Assembly: GCA_038240605.1 (NCBI GenBank)
Contig: JBBSDP010000014.1
Span: forward strand, 30,972-94,971
Source: JBBSDP01 sp038240605
GTDB lineage: Bacteria > Planctomycetota > Phycisphaerae > Tepidisphaerales > Tepidisphaeraceae
DNA length: 64,000 nucleotides
Direction of reading: 5' to 3'
The notes under the pieces were generated by a model. That model did not search any database, had not been told where the DNA came from, and saw nothing but the letters and a program-made list of their open reading frames with translations. Every line of letters begins with the position of its first letter. Within the stretch, counting starts at the first letter, position 1. A program made the translations under genes and the position numbers. Positions 1-8,709 of the stretch are shown piece by piece.

Positions 1-88
1 ATCATTATAACTTGCGACGGTGCAAAGTCACCGTGTCGTCGGTCGAAATGCCCCCGCGGACGCGCTCGCGTGCGGGCAGAGGATGCGA

Positions 89-1396
89 TCAGCGCACACG
101 GATGCGCGCACTGTTGGCGTGAGCGTCGAGCCCTTCGGCGGTCGCCAGTTCCGCGATCGCGGGCGCATCGGCAACGATGCCGGCCCGCTCGTACCGCACG
201 ACGCCCGTGCGCTTGAGGAACTCGTAGACGCTGATCCCGCTTGAGAAGCGCGCGGTGGTGTTGGTCGGAAGACAGTGACTCGGCCCCGCCACGTAGTCAC
301 CCGCCGCCACGGGACTGTAACGGCCGAGGAAGATCGCCCCGGCGTGACGGAGCCGTGCGAGCACCGCCTGCTCGTTGGCCGCCTGGACGTTCACGTGCTC
401 GACTGCGAATCGGTTCGCCAGTTCGATCAGCTCGTCCATCGAATTGCCCACGATGATCGCGCTTGATTCGGCGAGGGCGCGCGTGATGGCGGGCGCCCGA
501 CCCATCGTGCGCGTCTGCGTCTCGATCTCCGTGACTACTTGGCGCGCGAGCGCAGCGGACTGTGTAAGCAGGAAGCAGCTACCCGGATCGTGCTCGGCCT
601 GCGCGATCAGGTCGGCGGCAACGAACGACGGCTCAGCCGTGTCGTCCGCGAGCACGAGGATCTCACTGGGGCCCAGGAATCCATCGACTCCGACGCATCC
701 CGCCAGCGCCCGCTTGGCCAACTGCACGTACCGATTGCCCGGGCCGGCGATCTTGTCGACGCCGGGGATCGTTGCCGTGCCGAAGGCCATGGCAGCGATT
801 GCGGCTGCCCCGCCGGCTCGGAAGACATCACGCAGGCCCAGCTCGTGACAAGCCGCCAGCACCAGGTCGGTGCGTCCGTACCGGCTCGGGGGCGAGCAGA
901 CGACGATGCGGCCTACACCCGCCACCTGGGCCGGTACCGCCAGCATTACCAGGGTTGAGGGGTAGGAGGCCTTGCCGCCCGGGAAATAGAGACCGGCGCT
1001 GTCGAGCGGGGTGAACCGCATTCCCAGCTCCACCCCCGGACGCGTCAGCGTCGGTGGCTCGGGGGGCATCATCCTTGACTGATATTCCCGAACTTGGCTG
1101 ATCGCACGCCGGAGTGCGTCCATCTGCTCGCGTGGAACGCGCCAATTCGCCTGCGCCATCTCCTCCTGAGTCACTCGAATCTGGCTGATGGAAAAGTTGG
1201 GATCGTCGAATTTCCGGGCGGAATCGACGATCGCCTCGTCCCCCCGCCGGGCCACGTCCGCCAGGACTTCCCGTACAGCGATAACATCCGCCCCGCGGCC
1301 CAGTGCGATGGCGGCCGGGTCGAGCCGGAGTTGGGCCAGCAGGGCATCGATCCGCAACCGATCTGCTTCGTTTTCCAGTGCCAGGACGGGAATCAT
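89..1396 (-). CDS. hisD: Histidinol dehydrogenase
   Basis: Catalyses the last two steps of histidine biosynthesis (L-histidinol to L-histidine, NAD+ and Zn2+ dependent, cytosolic). The 435-aa length is normal for the family. Zinc-ligand and catalytic residues are all visible: Gln266 and His269 in AQAEHDPGS, the Glu333-His334 pair in AVEHVNVQ, Asp367 in AAGDYVAGPSH, and His426 in the C-terminal GLDAHANS. The ATG start has no Shine-Dalgarno; a TAAGAT -10-like box lies 7 nt upstream, so the mRNA may be leaderless. No other his gene is nearby; the gene is divergent from the small basic protein gene. Confidence 0.97.
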   Translation of the reverse strand: MIPVLALENEADRLRIDALLAQLRLDPAAIALGRGADVIAVREVLADVARRGDEAIVDSARKFDDPNFSISQIRVTQEEMAQANWRVPREQMDALRRAISQVREYQSRMMPPEPPTLTRPGVELGMRFTPLDSAGLYFPGGKASYPSTLVMLAVPAQVAGVGRIVVCSPPSRYGRTDLVLAACHELGLRDVFRAGGAAAIAAMAFGTATIPGVDKIAGPGNRYVQLAKRALAGCVGVDGFLGPSEILVLADDTAEPSFVAADLIAQAEHDPGSCFLLTQSAALARQVVTEIETQTRTMGRAPAITRALAESSAIIVGNSMDELIELANRFAVEHVNVQAANEQAVLARLRHAGAIFLGRYSPVAAGDYVAGPSHCLPTNTTARFSSGISVYEFLKRTGVVRYERAGIVADAPAIAELATAEGLDAHANSARIRVR

Positions 1397-1403
1397 GGGG
1401 CAA

Positions 1404-1409
1404 ATCTTA
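1404..1409 (-). promoter_or_regulatory. Putative -10 box of hisD (leaderless promoter)
   Basis: TAAGAT on the minus strand ends 7 nt before the hisD ATG, so the expected transcription start falls at or next to the start codon. No convincing -35 box was seen. This is an inference from spacing only. Confidence 0.35.
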
Positions 1410-1440
1410 GGGCCGACGCCGCCGGATGGAAGTGGTCGGT

Positions 1441-1478
1441 GCGCCGGGCGTGTGCGCCGGGCGATGTTGCGCCGGGCG
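1441..1478. repeat. Three direct copies of GCGCCGGGCG
   Basis: The decamer GCGCCGGGCG occurs at 1441-1450, 1454-1463 and 1469-1478 (periods 13 and 15) in the spacer between the divergent hisD and small basic protein genes. It could be an operator array or chance in GC-rich DNA. Confidence 0.4.
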
Positions 1479-1598
1479 ACTTGAGACCCATCGAGAGAAG
1501 GGGTAGTATCCTCCGCCGCGCATGGCGTCAGAATCGGCGCCCTGGGCCCCGGCAGGATCGCGCGGGAAACGATAACTTAATGTTCACGTGAGGTAGTC

Positions 1599-1955
1599 AT
1601 GTCCCTGGACCGCAGCCTGAAGAGCGCCAACGCCCTGATCCGCCATCGCAACGTGCTGACACGTGATGAGCGTCTCACAAAGCTCAAGGAAGATGAGAAA
1701 TGGCGTGATGGGATGAGTGTCTTCGGCCTGCCCAAGGTCGCCCACCGCAAGCAGGAACTCGCCAAGGCCGAGAAGGACGAGACGGCAACCGTCGAAGGCG
1801 CCGCTGTTGCCGGAGCGGCCCCCGCCGGTGCAGCCGGAGCCAAGGGCGCCGCACCTGCGGCCAAGGGCGCCGCACCTGCGGCTAAAGGCGCGGCCCCGGG
1901 GAAGGGCGCTGCGCCCGCCGCCAAGGCCGCGGCTCCATCGCCCAAGAAGAAGTAA
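1599..1955 (+). CDS. Small basic protein (TIGR04137-like) with Ala/Pro/Lys-rich tail
   Basis: The first ~60 residues (MSLDRSLKSANALIRHRNVL..., then a KLKEDEKW and VFGLPKV segment) match my memory of the short 'small basic protein' family of Chlamydiae, Verrucomicrobia and Planctomycetes, whose members are about 65 aa and of unproven function. This copy is 118 aa: residues ~65-118 are a low-complexity tail of KGAAPA-type repeats ending in PSPKKK, similar in composition to histone-H1-like or PAKK-type nucleic-acid-binding tails. A GAGG-like element precedes the ATG. The gene stands alone ahead of an aminotransferase gene. Family assignment is fairly secure; any ribosome- or nucleic-acid-binding role is inference. 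Confidence 0.8.
   Translation: MSLDRSLKSANALIRHRNVLTRDERLTKLKEDEKWRDGMSVFGLPKVAHRKQELAKAEKDETATVEGAAVAGAAPAGAAGAKGAAPAAKGAAPAAKGAAPGKGAAPAAKAAAPSPKKK
1842..1883 (+). repeat. Tandem 21-nt repeat coding KGAAPAA units
   Basis: Two nearly identical 21-nt units (1842-1862 and 1863-1883, differing at the last base) encode the lysine/alanine/proline tail of the small basic protein; degenerate further units follow to about 1940. Such a tract can change length by slippage. Confidence 0.7.
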
Positions 1956-2034
1956 TTCGCGTTCTCCCCGAACTGCCGTCTGCGGCGCGCGCCGCAGCGG
2001 CTGCATGAGCCGCGACTCACGCGGCGACTGTCAC

Positions 2035-3171
2035 ATGCCCCGCTCGGACTCCGACTTCATCTCACGCCGTGCTCATGGCGTCGATGCCTCGGGCATCCGC
2101 AAGGTCTTTGATCTGGCCGCCAGGCTTAAGGATCCGATCAACTTTTCCATCGGGCTTCCGGATTTCGACGTCCCAAACATCGCCAAGGAGGCCGCGATCC
2201 AGGCCGTTGGAGCGGGCCATAACCGCTACACGCAAACGCAGGGGATCGCTCCGCTACGCGAGCGCCTGCGCGCCGACCTTTCCACCGAGTTCGGCCGCGA
2301 CATGGGGGAAGTGCTGATCACGAGCGGCGTGAGCGGCGGGCTCCTCCTGGCCATCCTCGCCACGATCGACCCGGGCGACGAGGCGATCTTCCTCGATCCA
2401 TACTTCGTGATGTACAAGCACATGCTCACGATGGCGGGCGGCACATCGATCATCATCGACAGCTACCCGGACTTTCGCTTTAACGCCGAGCGCGTCGATC
2501 GCGCCGTCACGCCGCGCACGAAGCTCCTGATCCTCAACTCCCCCAGCAACCCCACAGGCGTGGTGATGAATGAAGCCGAGGTCCGCGCCGCGGTGGAGGT
2601 CGCGCGCAAGCACGATTTGCTGATCATCTCCGATGAGATCTACGAGCCGTTCCTGTACGGCGGCGGCAGCGCCGCCCCTGCCGAACGGTTGCCTTCGGCC
2701 GCGGCGGATTACGAGCGCACTATCGTGCTGCGTGGCTTCTCCAAGAGCCACGCGATGACCGGGTGGCGCATCGGCTATGCAGCCGGGCCCGAGTCCGTCA
2801 TCGCGCAGATGACCAAGCTTCAGCAATATACGTTTGTCTGTGCTCCATCTCCTCTGCAGTACGCGGCCCTGAAGGCGCTGGACGTGCCGATGGAAGATTA
2901 CATCGAGCGATACCGGGCCAAACGTGACCTGGTGGTGGAGCGATTGTCACGGCATTTCGAGATCGTGCGGCCCGAGGGGGCGTTTTACATCTTCCCCAAG
3001 GCGCCCGACGGCGCAACCGCTTCGGAATTCGTCTCCCGCGCCATCGAACACAACGTGCTGGTGATCCCCGGCAACGTCTTCTCGGAACGCGACACCCATT
3101 TCCGCATCAGCTACGCGACGAACGACGAGAAGATCGTCGCCGGATGTGACATCCTTTGCTCGCTGGCGTAG
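2035..3171 (+). CDS. Pyridoxal-phosphate aminotransferase, class I/II
   Basis: Fold-type I aminotransferase of the aspartate/aromatic group; substrate not determinable from sequence. With the ATG at 2035 it is 378 aa. The PLP lysine is Lys237 in RGFSKSHAMTGWRIGY; the SNPTG motif is at 171-175, and Asp200 and Tyr203 (IISDEIYEPF) are the usual cofactor contacts. The frame stays open upstream, but family members begin near the FISRRAHGVDASGI segment, so 2035 (or ATG 2005, in the loop of a GCGGCT/AGCCGC hairpin) is the likely start. Neither has a good Shine-Dalgarno. It runs convergently towards cydB with only 10 nt between the stops. Confidence 0.93.
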   Translation: MPRSDSDFISRRAHGVDASGIRKVFDLAARLKDPINFSIGLPDFDVPNIAKEAAIQAVGAGHNRYTQTQGIAPLRERLRADLSTEFGRDMGEVLITSGVSGGLLLAILATIDPGDEAIFLDPYFVMYKHMLTMAGGTSIIIDSYPDFRFNAERVDRAVTPRTKLLILNSPSNPTGVVMNEAEVRAAVEVARKHDLLIISDEIYEPFLYGGGSAAPAERLPSAAADYERTIVLRGFSKSHAMTGWRIGYAAGPESVIAQMTKLQQYTFVCAPSPLQYAALKALDVPMEDYIERYRAKRDLVVERLSRHFEIVRPEGAFYIFPKAPDGATASEFVSRAIEHNVLVIPGNVFSERDTHFRISYATNDEKIVAGCDILCSLA

Positions 3172-3181
3172 TCCCTCCCAA

Positions 3182-4273
3182 TCAGATGCTGTCGATCGCC
3201 GATTGGAACTCCCCGCGCTTGAAGATGTGGAAGAGGAGCCACAGGGACGGGAACAGCAGCAGCGCGCCCAAGGGCAATAGACCTGCCATGAACCGCAGCG
3301 TTTGCGCCGGCGCTGCCGCGGACGTGAGCGTCACATCCGGATAGATCAGGTACGGATACGTCGCGATGCCCCAGCCACCTAGCATCAGCACCACTTCCCC
3401 CGCTGCAAAGATCGGCGCCAGGTAGGCGCGTCGCCCAAAAACGGCCCAGGCCGACAGTCCGAACAAGACGGTGCCGGCGATCAATGCCGGAGCGGTGTGC
3501 CGCGAGACGAGCCGATCGTAGAACCACGTCGCCTGTGTGCGGGCCAGCAGCAGGACGATGCCGGCCAGGACCGCCGTTGCCGTGCCGGCCAGGATGGCTC
3601 GATGTCGGAAGTCATTGCGCAACGCGCCGCGCGTCTCCGCGACCAGGTAGACCGCGGCCAGGTAAGCGCAGGCGGACAACGCGAGCAGGCCGCAGGCGAT
3701 CGAGAGGCCGGTGAGCCAGGGGGCCTTACCGCCGGCGGCGAAGTAGGCGCTGCCACCCGGCGCGACGCGAACGCCACCTTCGGACACCGCTCCAAACGCC
3801 GCCCCCAGCAGGAACGGCGAGATGACGCTCGCCCCGCCAAACAACATTCCCCAGCCACGCAGAGAGGCGAGGCGGCGCGACCACGAGCGGGATCGACCGC
3901 TCGTTTCCGAGATTGAAGACGAGGCTTGAGCTGTCGTGTGACTATAACCACGAAAAATGAACGCCGCTCCGCGTAGCATGATGCCCAGCAGTGCGAGATG
4001 AAAAGGCACGAATAACGCTTCGCTCAGGACCCGATATCCGTGCGGAAAGCAGTTGAAGAGCAGGACGATCACGAAAACCAGCCAGACGTGATTCGCCTCC
4101 CAGACCGGGCCCATTGCATGGGCGATCGCATCGCGCTGTTCGAGCTTGCGCGGCCCGGCGGCGACCAGGTCCCAAACCCCGCCGCCGAAATCAGCACCGC
4201 CAAGAACGACATAGGCGCAGAGGCTTAACAATCCGACGATCGCGATCAAATCGATGAGCGGTTGGTCTGTCAT
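3182..4273 (-). CDS. cydB: Cytochrome bd ubiquinol oxidase subunit II
   Basis: 363-aa multi-helix inner-membrane protein; second subunit of the bd-type quinol oxidase that reduces O2 without pumping protons. The N-terminal GGADFGGGVWDL and GPVWEANHVWLVF segments are characteristic of CydB. The ATG at 4273 overlaps the cydA stop in an ATGA junction, which fixes the start and implies translational coupling; the frame is open further upstream but that stretch is cydA sequence in another frame. No cydX-like small gene or cydCD follows. Confidence 0.95.
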   Translation of the reverse strand: MTDQPLIDLIAIVGLLSLCAYVVLGGADFGGGVWDLVAAGPRKLEQRDAIAHAMGPVWEANHVWLVFVIVLLFNCFPHGYRVLSEALFVPFHLALLGIMLRGAAFIFRGYSHTTAQASSSISETSGRSRSWSRRLASLRGWGMLFGGASVISPFLLGAAFGAVSEGGVRVAPGGSAYFAAGGKAPWLTGLSIACGLLALSACAYLAAVYLVAETRGALRNDFRHRAILAGTATAVLAGIVLLLARTQATWFYDRLVSRHTAPALIAGTVLFGLSAWAVFGRRAYLAPIFAAGEVVLMLGGWGIATYPYLIYPDVTLTSAAAPAQTLRFMAGLLPLGALLLFPSLWLLFHIFKRGEFQSAIDSI

Positions 4274-5613
4274 CGATTGAAATGCTCCCGCGCCAGAGCT
4301 TGCGGCGCCATTCGTCCCAGGTAGCGGAGCAACAGGATGAGCGTCCCCGCCAGCAGCAGGTAGAGGAGAACGAACGAGAAGAAGACCGGCGTCACTGCCC
4401 GCGATGGCGTAACGGCGTTGGTCGTGCGAAGCACGTGATGAACGATCCAAGGCTGGCGCCCGACCTCGGTCGTCACCCAGCCGAATTCCAATGCAACGAA
4501 ACCCAGCGGCCCACAAATCGCCACTGCCCGGCAAAGCCGGCGGCTCTCCAGCACGCGATCGCGGAAGCGCCACCACCGCCAGAAAAACCAGGCCGAGAGC
4601 AACATGAGGAGCGTGCCGATGGCGATCATGACCTCAAACGCGAAATGGGTCAGCGGCACGCTGGGCCAGAGGTCATCGGGGATTTCGTTGAGCCCGACGA
4701 CGATGGCATCAGGATCGTGGGCGGCCAGGAGGCTTAACCCGTCCGGGATCGGAATCGCGAAGCGCATCCGCCGCTCGGCGGTGTCGGGGTAACCGCCCAG
4801 ATGCATGGGAGCGTGCGAACGCGTGACGAAATTCCCTTCCATCGCGGCGAATTTCGCGGGCTGTGTGCGATAGACGAACCGGGCCAGGAAATCGCCCGAG
4901 ATCGGCTGAAGAAACGCGCCGACGCCGCCGACCGCCAGGCATACCACAATCGCCGAACGCTGATATGCATCGCGCTGTCCGCGCAACCATGTGACGGCAT
5001 AGTAAGCGGCCACGCCGAACGAAACCGCGACGTAACACGCGAGGGTGGAGTGGACCCACATCACGTACCACGTGTAAGAGCGGAAGATCGCGAACGGATC
5101 GGTCGAGATGACACGGCCGACGGCATCGAGCACAAACCCGACCGGCTGCTGCATCCAGGCGTTGACGGCCAGCACGAGAATCCCCGATGCCGCTCCGCTG
5201 ACCGCGATGACGACGCCGCACCACCAGTGTGCGGCACGGCCGAGCCGATCCCACCCGTAAACGTAGAGCGCGATGAAGATCGCTTCGACGAAGAACGCGA
5301 ACGCTTCCAGGGCAAACGCATGTCCCACCGCCGGCCCGGCGATCTCCATGTAGCGCGGCCAGAGCAGCCCCAGCTCGAAGGCGAGGGCCGTCCCGGAGAC
5401 GGCGCCGATCGCAAAGAGCAGCCCCGTCGCCTTGGCCCATTTCTTAGCCAGTTGCAGGTAATGCAGTTGCCCCGTGCGCAGGTACTGGCGCTCGACGAGC
5501 ACCATCAGGAACGGCAGCCCGATCCCCAGGGCCGCAAAGACCATGTGGAAGATGAAGGAGAGCGCCATCTGAGCGCGTGCCGCGATGAGAGGAGTCACGG
5601 CGGAATGATACAC
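4270..5613 (-). CDS. cydA: Cytochrome bd ubiquinol oxidase subunit I, short Q-loop type
   Basis: 447-aa heme-bearing subunit of the bd oxidase. Expected heme ligands are present: His23 (SFIFHMVFAALG), His188 (VMWVHSTLACY) and Met329 (FAFEVMIAIG); the quinol-site GRQPW motif follows in WVTTEVGRQPWIV. It is about 75 aa shorter than E. coli CydA (522 aa), so it belongs to the short-Q-loop/CIO-like group. The start is ambiguous: GTG at 5613, or GTG at 5598; neither has a clear Shine-Dalgarno. The stop overlaps cydB (ATGA). It lies 44 nt downstream of the DUF4159 gene and could be co-transcribed with the Exb cluster, though the functional link is unclear. Confidence 0.95.
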   Translation of the reverse strand: MYHSAVTPLIAARAQMALSFIFHMVFAALGIGLPFLMVLVERQYLRTGQLHYLQLAKKWAKATGLLFAIGAVSGTALAFELGLLWPRYMEIAGPAVGHAFALEAFAFFVEAIFIALYVYGWDRLGRAAHWWCGVVIAVSGAASGILVLAVNAWMQQPVGFVLDAVGRVISTDPFAIFRSYTWYVMWVHSTLACYVAVSFGVAAYYAVTWLRGQRDAYQRSAIVVCLAVGGVGAFLQPISGDFLARFVYRTQPAKFAAMEGNFVTRSHAPMHLGGYPDTAERRMRFAIPIPDGLSLLAAHDPDAIVVGLNEIPDDLWPSVPLTHFAFEVMIAIGTLLMLLSAWFFWRWWRFRDRVLESRRLCRAVAICGPLGFVALEFGWVTTEVGRQPWIVHHVLRTTNAVTPSRAVTPVFFSFVLLYLLLAGTLILLLRYLGRMAPQALAREHFNR

Positions 5614-5657
5614 GCTACCGGATGGAGATGGTGGGATAGATCATTCTGTCTGACTGG

Positions 5658-7301
5658 CTACTTGCGATATTGCTTGGTGGCTTCGAGGTAGTGGACGGAG
5701 CTGTACCACACGATGTTCATCCCCAGGCGCATCGACTGGGTGACGATGGCGGGTGGCTGGCCGCCGTGGCCGGCCTTCCAGGCGTCATTGAGGTTGCCGG
5801 GGAAGTAGAAGACCGCCCAGCGCCCGTCGATCTTGACGCCGCGGGCGCGCGAGCCGTCGTGGTGCCAGAGGGGCGGCGCGCCGCCGGGAAAGCGGAAGGG
5901 CTGCTGGAAGATCGGGTCGTCGTTGGAGATGTCGAGCAGCTCGCGCTCCGGGAAGACCGTGGTCATGAACGATCGAAATGCACGGCCCCATTCTTCGCTG
6001 CCGGCATCGGCGAAGATCATCCCGCCGTCCAGGCAATACTGCCGCAGGATGCGGACGTCTTCTCCCGAACAGTTGATCGCTCCGCCGATCCCCGTGAAAT
6101 ACAGGAACGGGGGCGCCTGTCCCTTCTTGAAATTGCGAATGGCGCCGATCGGGATGGCTTCGGAGTGATCGGCAGTCTTGAGCTGACTTATCTTTCGAAA
6201 CTCGTCGAGGAAGTTCACGTCGGCACGGCTTTCATCGTTGCCGTCGTTCCAGCCGCGGTCGTCGTACTGGATGCGGATGAAGCGGATGGTGCCGCCTGCC
6301 GCGCCCCCTCCGAAGCCGCCGCCTGAACCAGGACCGTGGCCGAATCCGCCTTGTCCCTCACCTGCAAAACCGCCGGCGTCGACGTCGTTGACGTTGGCCT
6401 GGTACGTGTTCTCAGTCACCTCGGCGACATCGGCCGCGACCATCGAATCGTCGATCGATGGAAAGGAAAGGGAGATCGCGGAGTTGGAGCGGCCGAAGTG
6501 CTTCTTTCGACGGCTGGGTTCCCGCCGCTTCTTGATCAACTTAACGCTGGCCTGGGCCTTGTTGACCGCGCCGTCCGCCCCGCCGCCGCCACCGCCTCCA
6601 CCGCCGCCCGGGATCAGGTAGGCGTCGGAGCCGATGTGCAGCAACAGGGCGAGGGGAAGCAGGACGAGAATGAGAAAGTGCAGCGCGAGGCTAAAGTCGA
6701 TGCTCTTGTGTTTGCCGGCATCCAGCGGGTGAACCAGCCGGTGGGCGCGGGCAGCGGAATCCATGTCGCCGCCGGTCTCCTCGATCAGTCCATAACTGGC
6801 GAGCACACGGCGGCGCGTCGAATACAGGTGAAGGCCGATCGCGGCCAGACCGACGAGCAAGCCCGGCGCGGTCCACTTCAGCTTCAGATGGGCGAGTTCC
6901 TGAAGGTCCGGCACCGTGCCAGCGATCGCCAGCGGCTTATCACGGATCACATCGAGCGGCTGGGCGACCAGGAAAATCCACGCCGCCGACTGAACGTAGA
7001 TACAGCAGATCGCGACGGTGAGGGCGATCTTCCCAGATGGACGCGCAGCCTGGGCTAACGCCGCCGCCACGAGCCCCACTGCGGCGGCGAACCCCATGGC
7101 CACACACGCCGCGTGCAGCACAAACGGGATATAGGCATCGGCAAAGGGCTTAACGAATAAAGGGTTCGCCGCGAGGACCCGGTGGTAGATGACGGTCGCA
7201 AATGCCGCCGCCACCGCGCCGATCACGAGCGCCGCCGCCACGGAGCCAGCGAGGTAGCGGGGAACATGGCGGGTTGAACGGTCTGTCATTGCCAGGTTCA
7301 C
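5658..7301 (-). CDS. DUF4159 membrane protein with poly-Gly linker
   Basis: 547-aa protein (GTG 7301; ATG 7289 gives 543 aa). The N-terminal ~230 residues contain several hydrophobic helices. A run of ten glycines then leads into a basic stretch and a Gly-rich linker. Residues ~340-545 form a DUF4159 domain: IRFIRIQYDDRGWNDG, an LYFTGIG... glutamine-amidotransferase-like core, DGGMIFADAG and the FYFPGNLNDAWKAG end motif. DUF4159 proteins are commonly next to ExbB/ExbD in Planctomycetes; function unknown. It is the last gene of the TPR-Exb cluster. Confidence 0.85.
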   Translation of the reverse strand: MNLAMTDRSTRHVPRYLAGSVAAALVIGAVAAAFATVIYHRVLAANPLFVKPFADAYIPFVLHAACVAMGFAAAVGLVAAALAQAARPSGKIALTVAICCIYVQSAAWIFLVAQPLDVIRDKPLAIAGTVPDLQELAHLKLKWTAPGLLVGLAAIGLHLYSTRRRVLASYGLIEETGGDMDSAARAHRLVHPLDAGKHKSIDFSLALHFLILVLLPLALLLHIGSDAYLIPGGGGGGGGGGADGAVNKAQASVKLIKKRREPSRRKKHFGRSNSAISLSFPSIDDSMVAADVAEVTENTYQANVNDVDAGGFAGEGQGGFGHGPGSGGGFGGGAAGGTIRFIRIQYDDRGWNDGNDESRADVNFLDEFRKISQLKTADHSEAIPIGAIRNFKKGQAPPFLYFTGIGGAINCSGEDVRILRQYCLDGGMIFADAGSEEWGRAFRSFMTTVFPERELLDISNDDPIFQQPFRFPGGAPPLWHHDGSRARGVKIDGRWAVFYFPGNLNDAWKAGHGGQPPAIVTQSMRLGMNIVWYSSVHYLEATKQYRK

Positions 7302-7362
7302 GGCGGGCCAGGGTCGCGGAGGTTCCGCCGGTAGGAGGGATACGTGGGGTCTTTCGCGCGGC

Positions 7363-7809
7363 TTACTTCAGCGTGGAGTCGTCCAGATCGAAGCCGCGGT
7401 GACTCGGGTCCTTGGGAATCTCGGCGGGCTTGGCCGTCTCGTTGATCTTGCGGACCTCGGGGTTGTCCTTGCGCTGCTCGAGCAGTTTCTTTTCGTCCGT
7501 CGTGGGGTTCACAGTCGTGGTGGGTGTCGTCGGCTGCTGGGTGGTCGTTGCAGTGGGCGGCTGCGTCGCTGACGAGGCGACGGCGGCCTGGTCGGCGGCC
7601 AGTTTCTGGGCGTCGGCCGCCTGTTGCCGTGCAGCGGCTCCGGCGGGATCGATCCAGCGGTCGCGGATATATCCCATCGAGGTCCCGCCGATCAGGACCA
7701 GGTGAATCCCCGCGGCGACCAGTACCCAGAACAGCGTCTGGCCGTTCGACATCTCCGAGATCATCTTGCGCCGGTTGGCGGCGTTCAGGTTTTGGGCGAC
7801 GGAAGCCAT
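7363..7809 (-). CDS. Single-pass membrane protein of the Exb cluster, unknown
   Basis: 148 aa. A short cytoplasmic N-terminus (NAANRRKMISEMSNGQ) precedes one transmembrane segment (about residues 27-48, LFWVLVAAGIHLVLIGGTSM), followed by an Ala/Gln- and Thr-rich low-complexity region and a charged tail ending DPSHRGFDLDDSTLK. The topology recalls TonB/TolA (one N-terminal helix plus extended periplasmic linker), but no TonB C-terminal domain is present. Its ATG lies 2 nt after the stop of the upstream exbD, so the two are translationally close. I do not recognise a named family; a TonB-like transducer role is speculation from position and shape. Confidence 0.75.
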   Translation of the reverse strand: MASVAQNLNAANRRKMISEMSNGQTLFWVLVAAGIHLVLIGGTSMGYIRDRWIDPAGAAARQQAADAQKLAADQAAVASSATQPPTATTTQQPTTPTTTVNPTTDEKKLLEQRKDNPEVRKINETAKPAEIPKDPSHRGFDLDDSTLK

Positions 7810-7811
7810 GG

Positions 7812-8216
7812 CTATTTCACCTCGTGGATGATGGCGATCACACCGCCGGCATTGGCGATCGCTTCGTAGACCGGGCGGTACACTTTGTAAGTTTGCGACT
7901 TATCACAACGAAAACGCACTTCGCAGTCCTTCGGATTGGTTCGGCCAGTAATCTTGCTCCGCAGCGCGTTCTCCAGATCGGCCGGACTGCCCATCGCCTG
8001 TCCGTCGAGTGAGAGATGTCCCTCGCTGTCGAGCGACGCCGTGAAGGCTGACGTTGTCTCCGTGCCCTTGGGCAGCAGCGGAAGGGTCATCGTGCCGTGC
8101 TCGTTCATGAAGGTCGAGCTGAGCATGAAAAAGAAGATGATCAGGAACGCGATGTCGGCCAGCGACACCATCTGCGTTTCCTTCACCGGTTCTTTTCGTT
8201 TGCGTCGGATCTTCAT
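7812..8216 (-). CDS. exbD: ExbD/TolR biopolymer transport protein (second copy)
   Basis: 134-aa proton-channel subunit with one N-terminal transmembrane helix (VSLADIAFLIIFFFMLSSTF) carrying the conserved proton-relay Asp21, followed by a small periplasmic domain. With ExbB it would couple the proton motive force to work at the envelope. It is 29 nt downstream of the first exbD and only distantly similar to it, so the two may form a heteromeric ExbD pair. Confidence 0.93.
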   Translation of the reverse strand: MKIRRKRKEPVKETQMVSLADIAFLIIFFFMLSSTFMNEHGTMTLPLLPKGTETTSAFTASLDSEGHLSLDGQAMGSPADLENALRSKITGRTNPKDCEVRFRCDKSQTYKVYRPVYEAIANAGGVIAIIHEVK

Positions 8217-8245
8217 GGCTGTGGCCAGTGCGCCGGTAGCGGCGG

Positions 8246-8653
8246 CTACTTTTCCTCTTCCATCACCAACACGCCGCCTGCGCGCTGGATCGCGTACATG
8301 ATTTCCACGTCACGTTGAAACGTGAGGTCCTGCTTCCCTTCGATGATGACCGCCCGATCCTGCTCGCTCTTCTTTCCCTTGAGCAGTTCCGCAATCCGCG
8401 CCTGGAGCCGTTCGAGCGGCACCGGCTTTCCGTCAATCATCACCTGGTTCTCGGTGGCCTGCACCGTTATCGTCTTGGCCGTCTGTGCATTCGCCTGCTG
8501 CTTCTCGTTGGCGGCGGGCATGTCCAGGTTGAGCGAGTGGTTCATCGCGAAGGTCGAGGCCACGAGAAAGAAGATGATGACCTGCCAGGCGATGTCCGCC
8601 AGGGAGATGAACGGAATGTGGGGCTCGGGGGTTTTGCGTCGTCGGATGTTCAT
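8246..8653 (-). CDS. exbD: ExbD/TolR biopolymer transport protein (first copy)
   Basis: 135-aa ExbD-family protein: basic N-terminus (MNIRRRKTPEP), transmembrane helix with the conserved Asp20 (SLADIAWQVIIFFLVAS), then a periplasmic domain with MIDGKPVPLERL and AVIIEGKQDL segments. The start is ATG 8653, preceded by GGGAGC at suitable spacing; an in-frame upstream start at 8695 lacks support. It lies between exbB and the second exbD. Confidence 0.93.
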   Translation of the reverse strand: MNIRRRKTPEPHIPFISLADIAWQVIIFFLVASTFAMNHSLNLDMPAANEKQQANAQTAKTITVQATENQVMIDGKPVPLERLQARIAELLKGKKSEQDRAVIIEGKQDLTFQRDVEIMYAIQRAGGVLVMEEEK

Positions 8654-8709
8654 GATTGCTCCCTCGCGCGCTACAGGCACGCCGCGTGGGGTCATCGCAT
8701 TTCAGGACA

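Noticed and set aside
46..75. GC-rich hairpin downstream of hisD as a terminator
   Set aside because: The stem is bulged and no U-run follows on the minus strand.
4274..4576. N-terminal extension of CydB
   Set aside because: The extension is cydA sequence in another frame; the ATGA junction and the family start place CydB at 4273.
6583..6612. GCC/ACC-rich tract as a possible microsatellite
   Set aside because: It is the codon tract for ten glycines in the DUF4159 linker; such Gly linkers are common and the codons vary.
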